Source: an uncultured Muribaculaceae bacterium (lineage in GTDB: Bacteria; Bacteroidota; Bacteroidia; Bacteroidales; Muribaculaceae). From it: a DNA stretch of 64,000 nt. Under the pieces are notes generated by a model. The model did not search any database. It had not been told where the DNA came from and was given only the letters and a program-made list of their open reading frames with translations. Both the position numbers and the translations under genes were made by a program. Within the stretch, counting starts at the first letter, position 1. Each line of letters starts with the position of its first letter. The stretch spans positions 70,046 through 134,045 of the forward strand of contig CAJTZQ010000001.1 of NCBI GenBank assembly GCA_910583795.1, given 5' to 3'. Of the stretch, positions 8,444 through 15,953 are shown piece after piece.

Positions 8444-9709
8444 ATGGAATTAAAAAGAGTTGTAGTAACCGGACTCGGCGCGCTCACTCCCATTGGCAAT
8501 GATGTCAAGACCGCGTGGGAAAATGCGGTTAACGGTGTAAGCGGAGCGGGGCCGATCACGCATTTCGATGCGTCGAAGTTCAAGACTCAATTCGCATGCG
8601 AGATTAAGGATTTCAACCCGGCTGACCATTTCGACCGCAAGAAAGCCCGCCAGCTCGACCTCTATGCCATGTATGCCCTTGTGGCTGCCGACGAGGCTAT
8701 CAACGATGCGAACCTTGAAAATGAGAATGTAGACAAAAACCGCGTAGGAGTGATCTTTGCTGCCGGCATCGGTGGTCTCCACACTTTCGAAGAGGAGGCA
8801 GGCTATTTTGCCCTCCACGGTGAGGAGCAGGGTCCTAAATACAACCCTTTCTTCATTCCTAAGATGATCGCCGATATCGCTGCCGGACATATCTCTATCG
8901 AGCATAGCTTCCGCGGCCCTAACTTCGGCACTGTTTCGGCTTGTGCTTCTTCAAACAACGCGCTTGTCGATGCATTCAATATTATCCGTCTCGGCATGGC
9001 TGACGCCATTGTTGCCGGCGGTGCTGAAGCTGCGGTATTCCCCGCAGGTGTAGGCGGTTTCAACTCAATGAAAGCGCTCTCCACCCGCAACGATGACCCT
9101 GCAACAGCTTCTCGCCCGTTCTCCGGCTCTCGCGACGGTTTCGTGATCGGTGAGGGTGCTGCCGCACTTGTGCTCGAAGAACTCGAACACGCCAAAGCTC
9201 GCGGCGCACATATCTACGCAGAAGTGGCAGGCGGCGGCATGAGCGCGGATGCTTACCACATCACAGCCACTCACCCGGAAGGTCTCGGTGCAAAGCTCGT
9301 CATGGAGAATGCACTCAAAGACGCCGGCATGAAGCCTGAAGATATCGATTATATCAACCTACACGGCACATCTACTCCCGTAGGAGATATCAGCGAGGCT
9401 AAGGCTATCAAGGAAGTGTTTGGTGACCACGCTTATAAAGTGAGTCTCAGCTCCACAAAATCTATGACAGGTCACCTTCTCGGTGCTGCCGGAGCTCTTG
9501 AGGCACTCTTCAGCGTGAAGGCTATTACAGACGGAATCGTGCCCCCGACAATCAACCACGTCGACGGCGACAACGATCCTGAAGTGGATTATGATCTCGA
9601 CTTCACTTTCAACAAGGCTAAGAAACGCGACATTAATGCTGTGCTTTCAAACACCTTCGGGTTCGGCGGTCATAATGCAGCCATCATCTTCAAGAAATAT
9701 AAAGATTGA
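8444..9709 (+). CDS. fabF: beta-ketoacyl-ACP synthase II
   Basis: A 421-residue condensing enzyme that elongates acyl-ACP with malonyl-ACP in fatty-acid synthesis. The Cys-His-His triad is visible: Cys167 in SACASSNNAL, His307 in NLHGTSTPVGD and His344 in GHLLGAAGALEA. The C-terminal NTFGFGGHNA motif is intact. It overlaps nothing and is cotranscribed with acpP; a terminator follows 21 bp after the stop. Confidence 0.96.
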   Translation: MELKRVVVTGLGALTPIGNDVKTAWENAVNGVSGAGPITHFDASKFKTQFACEIKDFNPADHFDRKKARQLDLYAMYALVAADEAINDANLENENVDKNRVGVIFAAGIGGLHTFEEEAGYFALHGEEQGPKYNPFFIPKMIADIAAGHISIEHSFRGPNFGTVSACASSNNALVDAFNIIRLGMADAIVAGGAEAAVFPAGVGGFNSMKALSTRNDDPATASRPFSGSRDGFVIGEGAAALVLEELEHAKARGAHIYAEVAGGGMSADAYHITATHPEGLGAKLVMENALKDAGMKPEDIDYINLHGTSTPVGDISEAKAIKEVFGDHAYKVSLSSTKSMTGHLLGAAGALEALFSVKAITDGIVPPTINHVDGDNDPEVDYDLDFTFNKAKKRDINAVLSNTFGFGGHNAAIIFKKYKD

Positions 9710-9730
9710 TAATAATCCCTCTTTATAACG

Positions 9731-9760
9731 AAAGGTGCTTCTATCCGGAGCACCTTTTTC
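9731..9760 (+). terminator. Rho-independent terminator after acpP-fabF
   Basis: AAAGGTGCT (9731-9739) pairs with AGCACCTTT (9749-9757), with a T-rich tail. Confidence 0.88.
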
Positions 9761-9840
9761 TTTAATTTCATTAACCAAATATCCCAAAATAGAAACCATA
9801 TCTCAAACGTTATTATAGGGGATTGAAATAAGGGATTATG

Positions 9841-9945
9841 CAATTAATAATGATTGCATATCTCTCAAAACTCAAAACTCATAATAATGATTGCATATAT
9901 CTCACAACTCACAACTCAACTCTCACAACTCAAAACTCAAAACAG
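9841..9945 (+). repeat. Degenerate tandem repeats in the leader of a lipoprotein gene
   Basis: AATAATGATTGCATAT occurs twice (about 9847 and 9885), each followed by runs of a G-free heptamer of the CTCAAAA/CTCACAA type. The array ends four bases before the ATG at 9949. A similar CACAACT array directly precedes the DUF4286 start codon (complement of 18004-18026). Confidence 0.7.
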
Positions 9946-9948
9946 AAT

Positions 9949-10473
9949 ATGAAGAATCTATTTAAACGCAGACTCTCGGCAGCTATGGTGGCGCTTGTCG
10001 CCGTGATGATGTTGCCCCTTTGCTCATGTGGCGACAATGACCCCGCCGTGAGGACAGAATCAGACCTTGTAGGCACCTGGACCGATTCAGACAACCATTA
10101 CCTCTACATCCAGTCGGATACGCGAATCTACAGCCTTTTTATCGAGAATTATGAAGGGGAGGAATATGGTGTTCTCGAACCCGACGGCTATCTCTATGAG
10201 CCCGGCTACAACTTCATCGTCTATATGGGCAGGGAAGGCGAACCCAACGTTTATGAGCTGATAAAACTCACCGAAAACGAAATGGTGTGGTGCTGGGCTG
10301 ACAATCTTCTCGACGATAAATATAAAGACATGTCAAAAAGTGAAATCCTCGGGGCTCTCCTGAAGGAAGCTGACAAAGGGTTTACCCTCGATCATTCACG
10401 CACGATAACATATCGCCGCATCCCCGACTCCGAGTTCCAGTCGCTGCTCCACAAATACGGGCTCGAACTCTAA
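9949..10473 (+). CDS. Hypothetical lipoprotein
   Basis: A 174-residue predicted lipoprotein that I do not recognise. MKNLFKRRLSAAMVALVAVM leads into a lipobox (LCSC) with the acylated Cys near residue 26. The mature part starts with LVGTWTDSDNHYLYIQ, recalling the strand opening of small lipocalin-like domains, but no family can be named. The start at 9949 was preferred over the upstream in-frame ATG at 9838 because 9838-9948 is repeat DNA and the lipoprotein signal begins at 9949. Palindromic repeats and a long hairpin follow it. Export to an outer or inner membrane is inferred from the lipobox. Confidence 0.7.
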   Translation: MKNLFKRRLSAAMVALVAVMMLPLCSCGDNDPAVRTESDLVGTWTDSDNHYLYIQSDTRIYSLFIENYEGEEYGVLEPDGYLYEPGYNFIVYMGREGEPNVYELIKLTENEMVWCWADNLLDDKYKDMSKSEILGALLKEADKGFTLDHSRTITYRRIPDSEFQSLLHKYGLEL

Positions 10474-10477
10474 AAAA

Positions 10478-10620
10478 TTCAACTTTCGCTTGCTAAAGTT
10501 GAGGGTTATGAGGTTATAAGGTTAAAAGGTTAATCTCCAATTGTGAATAGATATCCGACTTCCTTAAATAACCCTTTAACCCCTTAACCTACATACCTTA
10601 AGTGAGCTTGCGAACTTAAG
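10478..10620 (+). repeat. Palindromic intergenic repeat, copy A (long form)
   Basis: It starts with CAACTTTCGCTTGCTAAAGT (palindrome 10480-10501), continues with GGTTAT/AGGTTA-rich DNA and its inverse (CCTTTAACCCCTTAACC), and ends with a second palindrome at 10597-10620 (CTTAAGT, 10 nt, ACTTAAG). A shortened copy in opposite orientation lies at 16841-16925, and single-hairpin relatives are at 51985-52012 and 63511-63545. Confidence 0.75.
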
Positions 10621-10650
10621 TAAGAAACGGTTTCTAAAAAAGCCGCCAAC

Positions 10651-10713
10651 AAATCCACCGTTACCGGAGAGCAGCTGAAAGCAGCCAAGGATCGGTAACG
10701 GTGGATTTTTATC
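10651..10713 (+). terminator. Long hairpin with T tract
   Basis: A perfect 16-bp stem (10651-10666 with 10693-10708, core ATCCACCGTTACC) encloses a 26-nt loop containing two near-repeats (GCAGCTGAAA / GCAGCCAAGG) and is followed by TT at 10709-10710. It lies 180 bp after the stop of the 9949-10473 gene and 92 bp before the next ATG. It is most likely that gene's terminator. The large loop is unusual for a terminator, so an attenuator-like role for the TPR gene is possible. Confidence 0.6.
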
Positions 10714-10804
10714 ATTTCACGAGATTCGGAAATTCCCGACCACCTGACAATCCATTCACAAATATCCGATTCTCATCAAATCATATTATATCGAACTTCG
10801 CATC

Positions 10805-12604
10805 ATGAAAACCAGGATTCCGACTATTTTTATCAACATAGTTGTTGTTATCATTATTATCATTCTTACGGCGTGCGATTCTAATTTCACGTCACATCAG
10901 CTTAAACGTGCGGAAACAATCATGAATGAAAATCCCGATTCAGCTCTTATGATTCTTGAATCCTTGTCAAAAAGAAATCTGATAAAGACAAAACGGGATT
11001 CCGCACTATATGCATTGCTCGTGACAGAGGGAAGGTATAAATCCGGAATTGATGAAAAGTCGGATTCCCTCATATCGGTTGCAACAAAATTCTATGAACC
11101 CCAATATAAGAATGTCAACCGTGTGAAGGCACATTACTACAATGGCATAATCAATAAAAATAATTTGAATACTCAGGAGGCTGTCATCAATATGCTGTCG
11201 GCAGAGAAAAGCGCAATCCTTCTGTCAGACTCCCTGAGGCTCGGACTTATCCACAGGGCACTCGGAGATCTCTTTCGAGAACTTGATGACTATTCAGTCG
11301 CTTTAAGATATTATGAAGCCTCTTTCCATGAGTTTTCAAGTATTAACGATCCCAAATATACAGAGTATTCAAAATACGATCTGGCTCACGGATATTTAAG
11401 GGCGATGGAATATGACAGCTGCAAGAGAATAAGTCAGGAGATATTGGAAGCAGGGAAACTTAAGAACTCCAAATCTCAGCAGCACAATGCGCAATCGTTG
11501 ATTGCAGCTGTCGCGATAAAAGAACAAGATTACAAACTTGCTGAAAAACGCTACGCAGATATGGCTGCTGAATTTCATGACGAAATGAACGTATATGACC
11601 GGTGTATGTACGGATTGGCGGCTTTGGAAAACGGCAACATACCAGTGGCAAGACGTTGCGATGATATCGTAATGTCGAAAGATTCTACAGTAACCTTTCT
11701 ACACATGAACCTTCTTTGCCATGATGGAAGATATGAGGAGGCTTTCAATATCCTTAAAGAGGAGATGAGTGTGCTAAATGAGGATATCAAAAATAAAATG
11801 GCACATAACTATACTGCGACATTAATGGATTACTATAATATGCAGGACGAGAACAACCGGCTTAAATTGGATTCTGCCAACAAAGACAAGATCTTCATAT
11901 CTGTTTTATCGGTTTTGATTCTGTTGATTGCTGCTTATGTAATATTCAGGTTAAGGAAAAGCAACAAGAAAAAGAGAAGACAATTTATTGAAAATATCCT
12001 TTCCCTGAAAAATGAAATCTTCAGTAGGGATGCTTCTATCAACAGTTTGATGCAGGAAATCTCTGTGCTCAAAAGCAATCTTGACAATGTATCCAAAAAT
12101 TTGACTGAAAAAGAGGCAACTGAAAATAAGAAAGACAGCGAACCCAAAGATAATATTTGCATCGACAGTCAGGCATCCTTGATAAAGGATGCCCATGACG
12201 AGATTTATCGGTTGCTTTCCTCTCAATTTGACATTCTGGACGGATTATTCCAGACCTATTACCAATTCAAGGGCACCGATAAAGAAATAGAAATGATCTA
12301 CAAAGGGGTGGTAAGCGACATCAACCTCATTATCAACGACAGGAAATGGATAGACAACCTACGGAAAAATGTGAACGTCTATATGGATAACCTTTTAAAT
12401 CGGTTGGAGCAGTATTCAACCTCTTTTAAGGAAAAGGATATCGATTTATATTTGTTCCTGCTTCTTCATTTTTCCACTAATACAATCTGCCTTTTCCTTA
12501 ATATCAGCGCCGACACCCTCTATACAAGAAAAAGAAACCTTAAAAGGAAAATACAGGCAAAATGCGGCAATGACGCGGAATATTTTATCAGTTTCATCAA
12601 ATAA
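10805..12604 (+). CDS. Membrane-anchored TPR regulator with C-terminal HTH-like region
   Basis: A 599-residue protein. The N-terminus MKTRIPTIFINIVVVIIIII runs to a lipobox-like LTAC. Residues about 28-350 are TPR-type helices starting with the family phrase AETIMNENPDSALMILESL. A transmembrane segment follows (IFISVLSVLILLIAAYVIF, about 362-381), then a lysine-rich boundary, a coiled coil (about 395-450) and a C-terminal region ending in SADTLYTRKRNLKRKIQ, resembling a helix-turn-helix. This layout matches a Bacteroidetes family of one-piece transmembrane regulators with an extracytoplasmic TPR sensor and a cytoplasmic DNA-binding end. It lies just upstream of a promoter-led peptide/lipoprotein operon, which makes that operon the obvious candidate target (inference). 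Confidence 0.72.
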   Translation: MKTRIPTIFINIVVVIIIIILTACDSNFTSHQLKRAETIMNENPDSALMILESLSKRNLIKTKRDSALYALLVTEGRYKSGIDEKSDSLISVATKFYEPQYKNVNRVKAHYYNGIINKNNLNTQEAVINMLSAEKSAILLSDSLRLGLIHRALGDLFRELDDYSVALRYYEASFHEFSSINDPKYTEYSKYDLAHGYLRAMEYDSCKRISQEILEAGKLKNSKSQQHNAQSLIAAVAIKEQDYKLAEKRYADMAAEFHDEMNVYDRCMYGLAALENGNIPVARRCDDIVMSKDSTVTFLHMNLLCHDGRYEEAFNILKEEMSVLNEDIKNKMAHNYTATLMDYYNMQDENNRLKLDSANKDKIFISVLSVLILLIAAYVIFRLRKSNKKKRRQFIENILSLKNEIFSRDASINSLMQEISVLKSNLDNVSKNLTEKEATENKKDSEPKDNICIDSQASLIKDAHDEIYRLLSSQFDILDGLFQTYYQFKGTDKEIEMIYKGVVSDINLIINDRKWIDNLRKNVNVYMDNLLNRLEQYSTSFKEKDIDLYLFLLLHFSTNTICLFLNISADTLYTRKRNLKRKIQAKCGNDAEYFISFIK

Positions 12605-12615
12605 TCGGAAATAAA

Positions 12616-12746
12616 ATCGGGCAAGTCACTTTTTCCTGCCTTTGTATCAACATGATTACCAAAATGTTAATATTTTGCCAGATTTTCGGAATCTGTCAAC
12701 TTGTATATATCTGAATAGCAAGCCATTACAAAACAACTTGCCCGAT
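12616..12746. repeat. 11-bp inverted repeat upstream of the DUF3244 promoter
   Basis: ATCGGGCAAGT (12616-12626) and ACTTGCCCGAT (12736-12746) are exact reverse complements 109 bp apart. The second arm ends 16 bp before the -33 element at 12763. It may be a split operator (looping site) or a long-range RNA hairpin. No T tract supports a plain terminator. Confidence 0.6.
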
Positions 12747-12762
12747 GAAATTTGCCAAATTT

Positions 12763-12794
12763 TTTGGTGCGACATTTTCTTTATAATAATTTTG
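12763..12794 (+). promoter_or_regulatory. Bacteroidetes-type promoter for the DUF3244-NVEALA operon
   Basis: TTTG (12763-12766), 20 bp, TAATTTTG (12787-12794): a full consensus match, 21 bp before the ATG at 12816. The expected leader is only about 15 nt. Confidence 0.8.
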
Positions 12795-12815
12795 CAACAC
12801 TAAAACATTTTAATC

Positions 12816-13193
12816 ATGAAACTCAATAGATTTGCAAAATTGGCTTCCGGCGCTTTATTATTATGTTGCCTCAGCCCTGAACTCCGTGCCGAGATTGTCG
12901 ATATCCCGGTAACCTACAATCCTCCTAAGGATACCACCGACCGTCCGCGGATTCCTTCGAGGGATAGAATTTTATTCCATTACGATACAGACACCAAAAT
13001 CTGTTTTGTGGATTTTCCCGAAAATGTAATCTCTATGTCCGTTTTAATCGAGGATGCCAACGGAGAGTCACACTACAATATCCTCTCTGCCGACAATAAT
13101 TTCTGGTGCGTGGATATTCCCAAAGGTATGGGGCATATAACATGCACAACAGAGACCGGTAAGGAATACGAAGCATATTTTGAGATCGGATGA
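12816..13193 (+). CDS. Small secreted DUF3244-like protein
   Basis: A 125-residue protein with a Sec signal peptide (KLNRFAKLASGALLLCCLS, probable cleavage after LRA near residue 25) and a mature domain of about 100 residues: IPVTYNPPKDTTDRPRIPSR, then alternating strands (ICFVDFPENVISMSVLIEDA). The proline-rich opening with PRIPS, followed by a small beta-sandwich, is the look of DUF3244, a Bacteroidetes-specific secreted family of unknown function. It is the first gene of the operon and is followed 16 bp later by the thioredoxin-like lipoprotein gene. Confidence 0.7.
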   Translation: MKLNRFAKLASGALLLCCLSPELRAEIVDIPVTYNPPKDTTDRPRIPSRDRILFHYDTDTKICFVDFPENVISMSVLIEDANGESHYNILSADNNFWCVDIPKGMGHITCTTETGKEYEAYFEIG

Positions 13194-13209
13194 CAATAAA
13201 TAATATATC

Positions 13210-14088
13210 ATGAAACGGTTATTTCCATATCTGATCATCATTGCTCTCGCAGTCATGTCGGTGTCTTCCTGCAAGAAATCGGCGAGGGATGTATATGCCG
13301 AGGCTGTGGAGGAATGGATCGGTAAGGAAATCCTGTTTCCCGACTCCATGATGACCGTCACCGGAGAGATGATTGCCCCACCGACCGCTGACTTTACAAT
13401 TGTATCCTATTATGACTCCACAGGATGCACCGGCTGCCGGATGAAACTCCCGTTCTGGAACGAATTCATGAACAAAGTGGATTCTGTAAGGGGAAATAAT
13501 TCCGTGGAGTTGGTAATGGTGGCGGCGACTGACAATCTGAAAGAACTGAAACACCTTGTCAAGCTTAATTCCTTTTCCGGAAATATGGTGTATAACCCGG
13601 ATGACAGCTTCAACAGACTCAACGGTTTCCCCGGAGATGCGAATCTTCAGACTTTTCTACTTGATCGTGACCACAGAGTAATAGCCATGGGGCATCTCGT
13701 TATCAACAGCGGTTTAGAAAGGTTATATCTTTCTAAAATAGGAAATGATGACTTGAACAGTCAGGATATTTCACAGGAAGAAGAAGTTTACGAATTCGAT
13801 TTCGGTAAAGTATCTCCCGGAGAAAAAGTCACGCATGTATTCAAACTACATAATGAATCGCCGGACACATTGAAGGTACGGGACGTAATCACCTCTTGTG
13901 AATGCACTTCCGGATCCATTTCCACAAGAATAATCCCACCCAGTTCAGGCTATGAACTGACAGCCGAATTTCAGGACACTGTCCCGGGAGAATTCTTCCG
14001 CACCATTTCGACCCTTTTCGAAAACAACAAAACGGACATTCAATTCGAACTGTCCGGAGTAATAATCAACCCAAATGTTAAACACTAA
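13210..14088 (+). CDS. Thioredoxin-like lipoprotein with C-terminal DUF1573 domain
   Basis: A 292-residue predicted lipoprotein (KRLFPYLIIIALAVMSVSSC, acylated Cys near residue 21). The first domain has a thioredoxin-type redox motif: Cys-Thr-Gly-Cys in YYDSTGCTGCRMKLPFW (about residues 76-79), and FLLDRDHRVIAMG resembles the later strand of the fold. The C-terminal part (about 195-290) opens with FDFGKVSPGEKVTHVFKL and holds TSCECTSG, the DUF1573 signature of a periplasmic Ig-like fold with a Cys-x-Cys. It is a candidate oxidoreductase or disulfide partner for the cysteine-rich peptide encoded next (inference). It is 11 bp upstream of the NVEALA gene. Confidence 0.78.
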   Translation: MKRLFPYLIIIALAVMSVSSCKKSARDVYAEAVEEWIGKEILFPDSMMTVTGEMIAPPTADFTIVSYYDSTGCTGCRMKLPFWNEFMNKVDSVRGNNSVELVMVAATDNLKELKHLVKLNSFSGNMVYNPDDSFNRLNGFPGDANLQTFLLDRDHRVIAMGHLVINSGLERLYLSKIGNDDLNSQDISQEEEVYEFDFGKVSPGEKVTHVFKLHNESPDTLKVRDVITSCECTSGSISTRIIPPSSGYELTAEFQDTVPGEFFRTISTLFENNKTDIQFELSGVIINPNVKH

Positions 14089-14099
14089 TTTCTTATCTC

Positions 14100-14339
14100 A
14101 TGAAAAAGAAATTTCTTTTTGGGCTTGCATTCGCAGCCCTCGCCACAGGAGGCTGTTTCCTTGCCGGGAACAGGACTCCCCGTCATCAGTTCACACCCGA
14201 TGAGATTGCCAACATTGAGGCTCTTTCTGATGTTAAGCCTACTATAACCTGCAGCGGCGGACCATGCGGTGTTTGTTATGACAGGAATAACATTGATCAA
14301 TGTGTCTTCACAGGATTTCAATTCCATTATTGCTGCTAA
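14100..14339 (+). CDS. NVEALA-family cysteine-rich peptide precursor
   Basis: A 79-residue exported peptide precursor. MKKKFLFGLAFAALATGG is a Sec-type leader, with a Gly-Cys near residue 19. The conserved segment NIEALSD (family motif NVEALA) is at about residues 38-44, and the C-terminal 30 residues hold six cysteines (C-x4-C-x2-C-x8-C, ending CC). NVEALA peptides are a Bacteroidales-specific family of unknown function, usually next to 6-bladed propeller lipoproteins, as here. The propeller ATG lies 2 nt after its stop. Disulfide bonding after export is inferred from the even cysteine number and the CxxC lipoprotein gene upstream. Confidence 0.8.
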   Translation: MKKKFLFGLAFAALATGGCFLAGNRTPRHQFTPDEIANIEALSDVKPTITCSGGPCGVCYDRNNIDQCVFTGFQFHYCC

Positions 14340-14341
14340 CA

Positions 14342-15475
14342 ATGAAACTTAGGCATTCTATTATAATGTCTTCAATCCCACTGGTGTTGGCGGGATGCTC
14401 CGTGCATTCCGCAAATACCGGTCAGGAAGACAATATCGTCACTTTGCAGACGGACTTCAACGCGGATCCACCATCCTATACCGATTATTTCGAGAGGATA
14501 GAGACAATTCCTCTCGAGACCAACGACTCAAGTCTTATAGCGACAGTATCAAAAATACTGGTCGTGAATGACAGGATTGTGGTGCTCGATTTTAAAAGCA
14601 GCTCTGTAAAGGAATTCCACACAGACGGCTCCTATATAGGGCAAATCGGGAACAAGGGTCAAGGTCCGGAAGACTATCTGACTGTGTACGACATTTCTTA
14701 CAACAAGGATAAGAAATATCTATCCCTGTTGTCTCCATACGGAGTAATAGTTAACTACACCCTTGACAACAAGTTCGTGGATCGAGTCGAACTTCCCTCA
14801 AAACCAAATTATTGGGCTGCTGAATGGATTGATGGGAAACGGATGGTGACGTGGTCAGCCGTGGAGTCTGACGAACCGGGTGTATCCTTGATTGATCCAT
14901 ACTCAGGAACTGAAATCATGTCTGACTGGTATAACTGTCTCGAGTTTGACTTGCTTTCCATGAACCCGTTCGGTACATACGACGGGAAATCTTATTTTGC
15001 GGGGCCTTTAACGAATGATGTGTATGAAATTACTCCGGATTCATTGAAACTGTCATACATTTGGGATTTTGGGAAAGACAATATCTCTGAAAATTATCGT
15101 GAGAGTTTGAGAAACATTGACGACAGACAAACACGTCACGATAAAGTAAGGGAGGACCTCGGTAAAGACAATCATAAATATGACTTTAAAAATAACTGGC
15201 AGACAAATAAATATTTCCTTGCGTTAATGCTTGTCAGTCCATCTCCTCATATCGGGTACAAGACAGCTGTTTATTCAAAAGAAAACAAGACAGGTGTATG
15301 TTTCTCGAAATTCAAGGAAGGGATGACCTTTATTCCGGTATATGTCAACGACGAATACGTTCTCTGTCAGATTCCTGAAACCGAATTTGACACCTACAAC
15401 GGAATAACTGCTTCCAAGCTCGTCTACAATGATGATGACAATATCGTTCTGGCGAAATATTACTTCAAAAAATAG
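14342..15475 (+). CDS. 6-bladed beta-propeller lipoprotein
   Basis: A 377-residue predicted lipoprotein. MKLRHSIIMSSIPLVLAGC has a lipobox with Cys19. The body matches the Bacteroidetes 6-bladed beta-propeller family (DUF5128 type): IETIPLETNDSSLIATVSKI opens the first blade and VVLDFKSSSVKEFHTDGSYI with GQIGNKGQGPEDY is the signature second strand set. The frame is open to 14300, but ATG 14342 starts exactly at the signal peptide and follows the NVEALA stop by 2 nt, showing translational coupling. Such proteins accompany NVEALA peptides; their ligand is unknown. Confidence 0.82.
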   Translation: MKLRHSIIMSSIPLVLAGCSVHSANTGQEDNIVTLQTDFNADPPSYTDYFERIETIPLETNDSSLIATVSKILVVNDRIVVLDFKSSSVKEFHTDGSYIGQIGNKGQGPEDYLTVYDISYNKDKKYLSLLSPYGVIVNYTLDNKFVDRVELPSKPNYWAAEWIDGKRMVTWSAVESDEPGVSLIDPYSGTEIMSDWYNCLEFDLLSMNPFGTYDGKSYFAGPLTNDVYEITPDSLKLSYIWDFGKDNISENYRESLRNIDDRQTRHDKVREDLGKDNHKYDFKNNWQTNKYFLALMLVSPSPHIGYKTAVYSKENKTGVCFSKFKEGMTFIPVYVNDEYVLCQIPETEFDTYNGITASKLVYNDDDNIVLAKYYFKK

Positions 15476-15801
15476 TCACCTGTTGATAGCGCTGAGTATA
15501 GCTACCGTTATTTCATGTGCCCGTATAAACGCTGACCGTTTATCTGACTCGCCTGTAATACCTCAGCAAATCCTTGAAATGATCCCTTCAGATAAACAAA
15601 TTCATGTCATCTTGCCTGTTCTTCCCGGAAGGATGATTCCAGGAAGAGAGATGCTTGATAAGATCGAGAGGATGATTGTGAATTCCGGATCGGATGATGT
15701 GGATTATTTTGTATGTGTTCCCGAGGGCGGTATGACAGCTGAAGATAAAAGAGCTATTAGGATAGATCACCGTAAGGAAAGGGTTCTTGAAATGCTGTTG
15801 C
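15435..15801 (+). pseudogene. Decayed small lipoprotein gene at the operon end
   Basis: From ATG 15435 (overlapping the propeller end by 41 bp) the frame gives a lipoprotein signal (RNITSKNSHLLIALSIATV then ISC) and a mature stretch with IHVILPVLPGR and DDVDYFVCVPEGGM. The frame has no stop until 16224-16226, inside the antisense of deoC, so the natural C-terminus is lost. It vaguely recalls small thioredoxin-fold lipoproteins of NVEALA loci but no CxxC is seen. The end coordinate given is only where the next recognisable remnant begins. It could still be a real short gene read through. Confidence 0.4.
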
Positions 15802-15891
15802 ATGCTTTTGTATGCCGTGCTCTTAAGTTCCTGCGGAATGATGACGGACGACCGGTTGGAACATGCATTGGAATATGCCGGCAAGAATTAA
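15802..15891 (+). pseudogene. N-terminal remnant of a transglutaminase-type lipoprotein
   Basis: A 29-residue frame in a different phase from the preceding remnant: MLLYAVLLSSC is a complete lipobox, followed by LEHALEYAGKN and a stop. In Bacteroidales lipoproteins with a transglutaminase-like domain the mature protein starts L-E-x-A-L-E-x-A-G-x-N-R-x-E-L-E-K-V-L; here the frame stops exactly at AGKN and the remainder is gone. The bidirectional terminator begins 5 bp later. It is a fossil of a longer gene or, less likely, a genuine tiny lipopeptide. Confidence 0.55.
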
Positions 15892-15895
15892 CGAC

Positions 15896-15932
15896 AGGTG
15901 GGATTTACAATGAATTGCAAATCCCACCTGTT
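15896..15932. terminator. Bidirectional terminator between the NVEALA locus and deoC
   Basis: ACAGGTGGGATTT and AAATCCCACCTGT form a perfect 13-bp stem around a short loop between convergent transcripts, within 25 bp of the deoC stop. Confidence 0.85.
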
Positions 15933-15953
15933 AAATTCTTATTTGTTCAGAAG

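Noticed and set aside
9838..9948. Extra N-terminal residues of the 9949 lipoprotein
   Set aside because: The stretch is tandem repeat DNA and would bury the lipoprotein signal peptide 37 residues inside.
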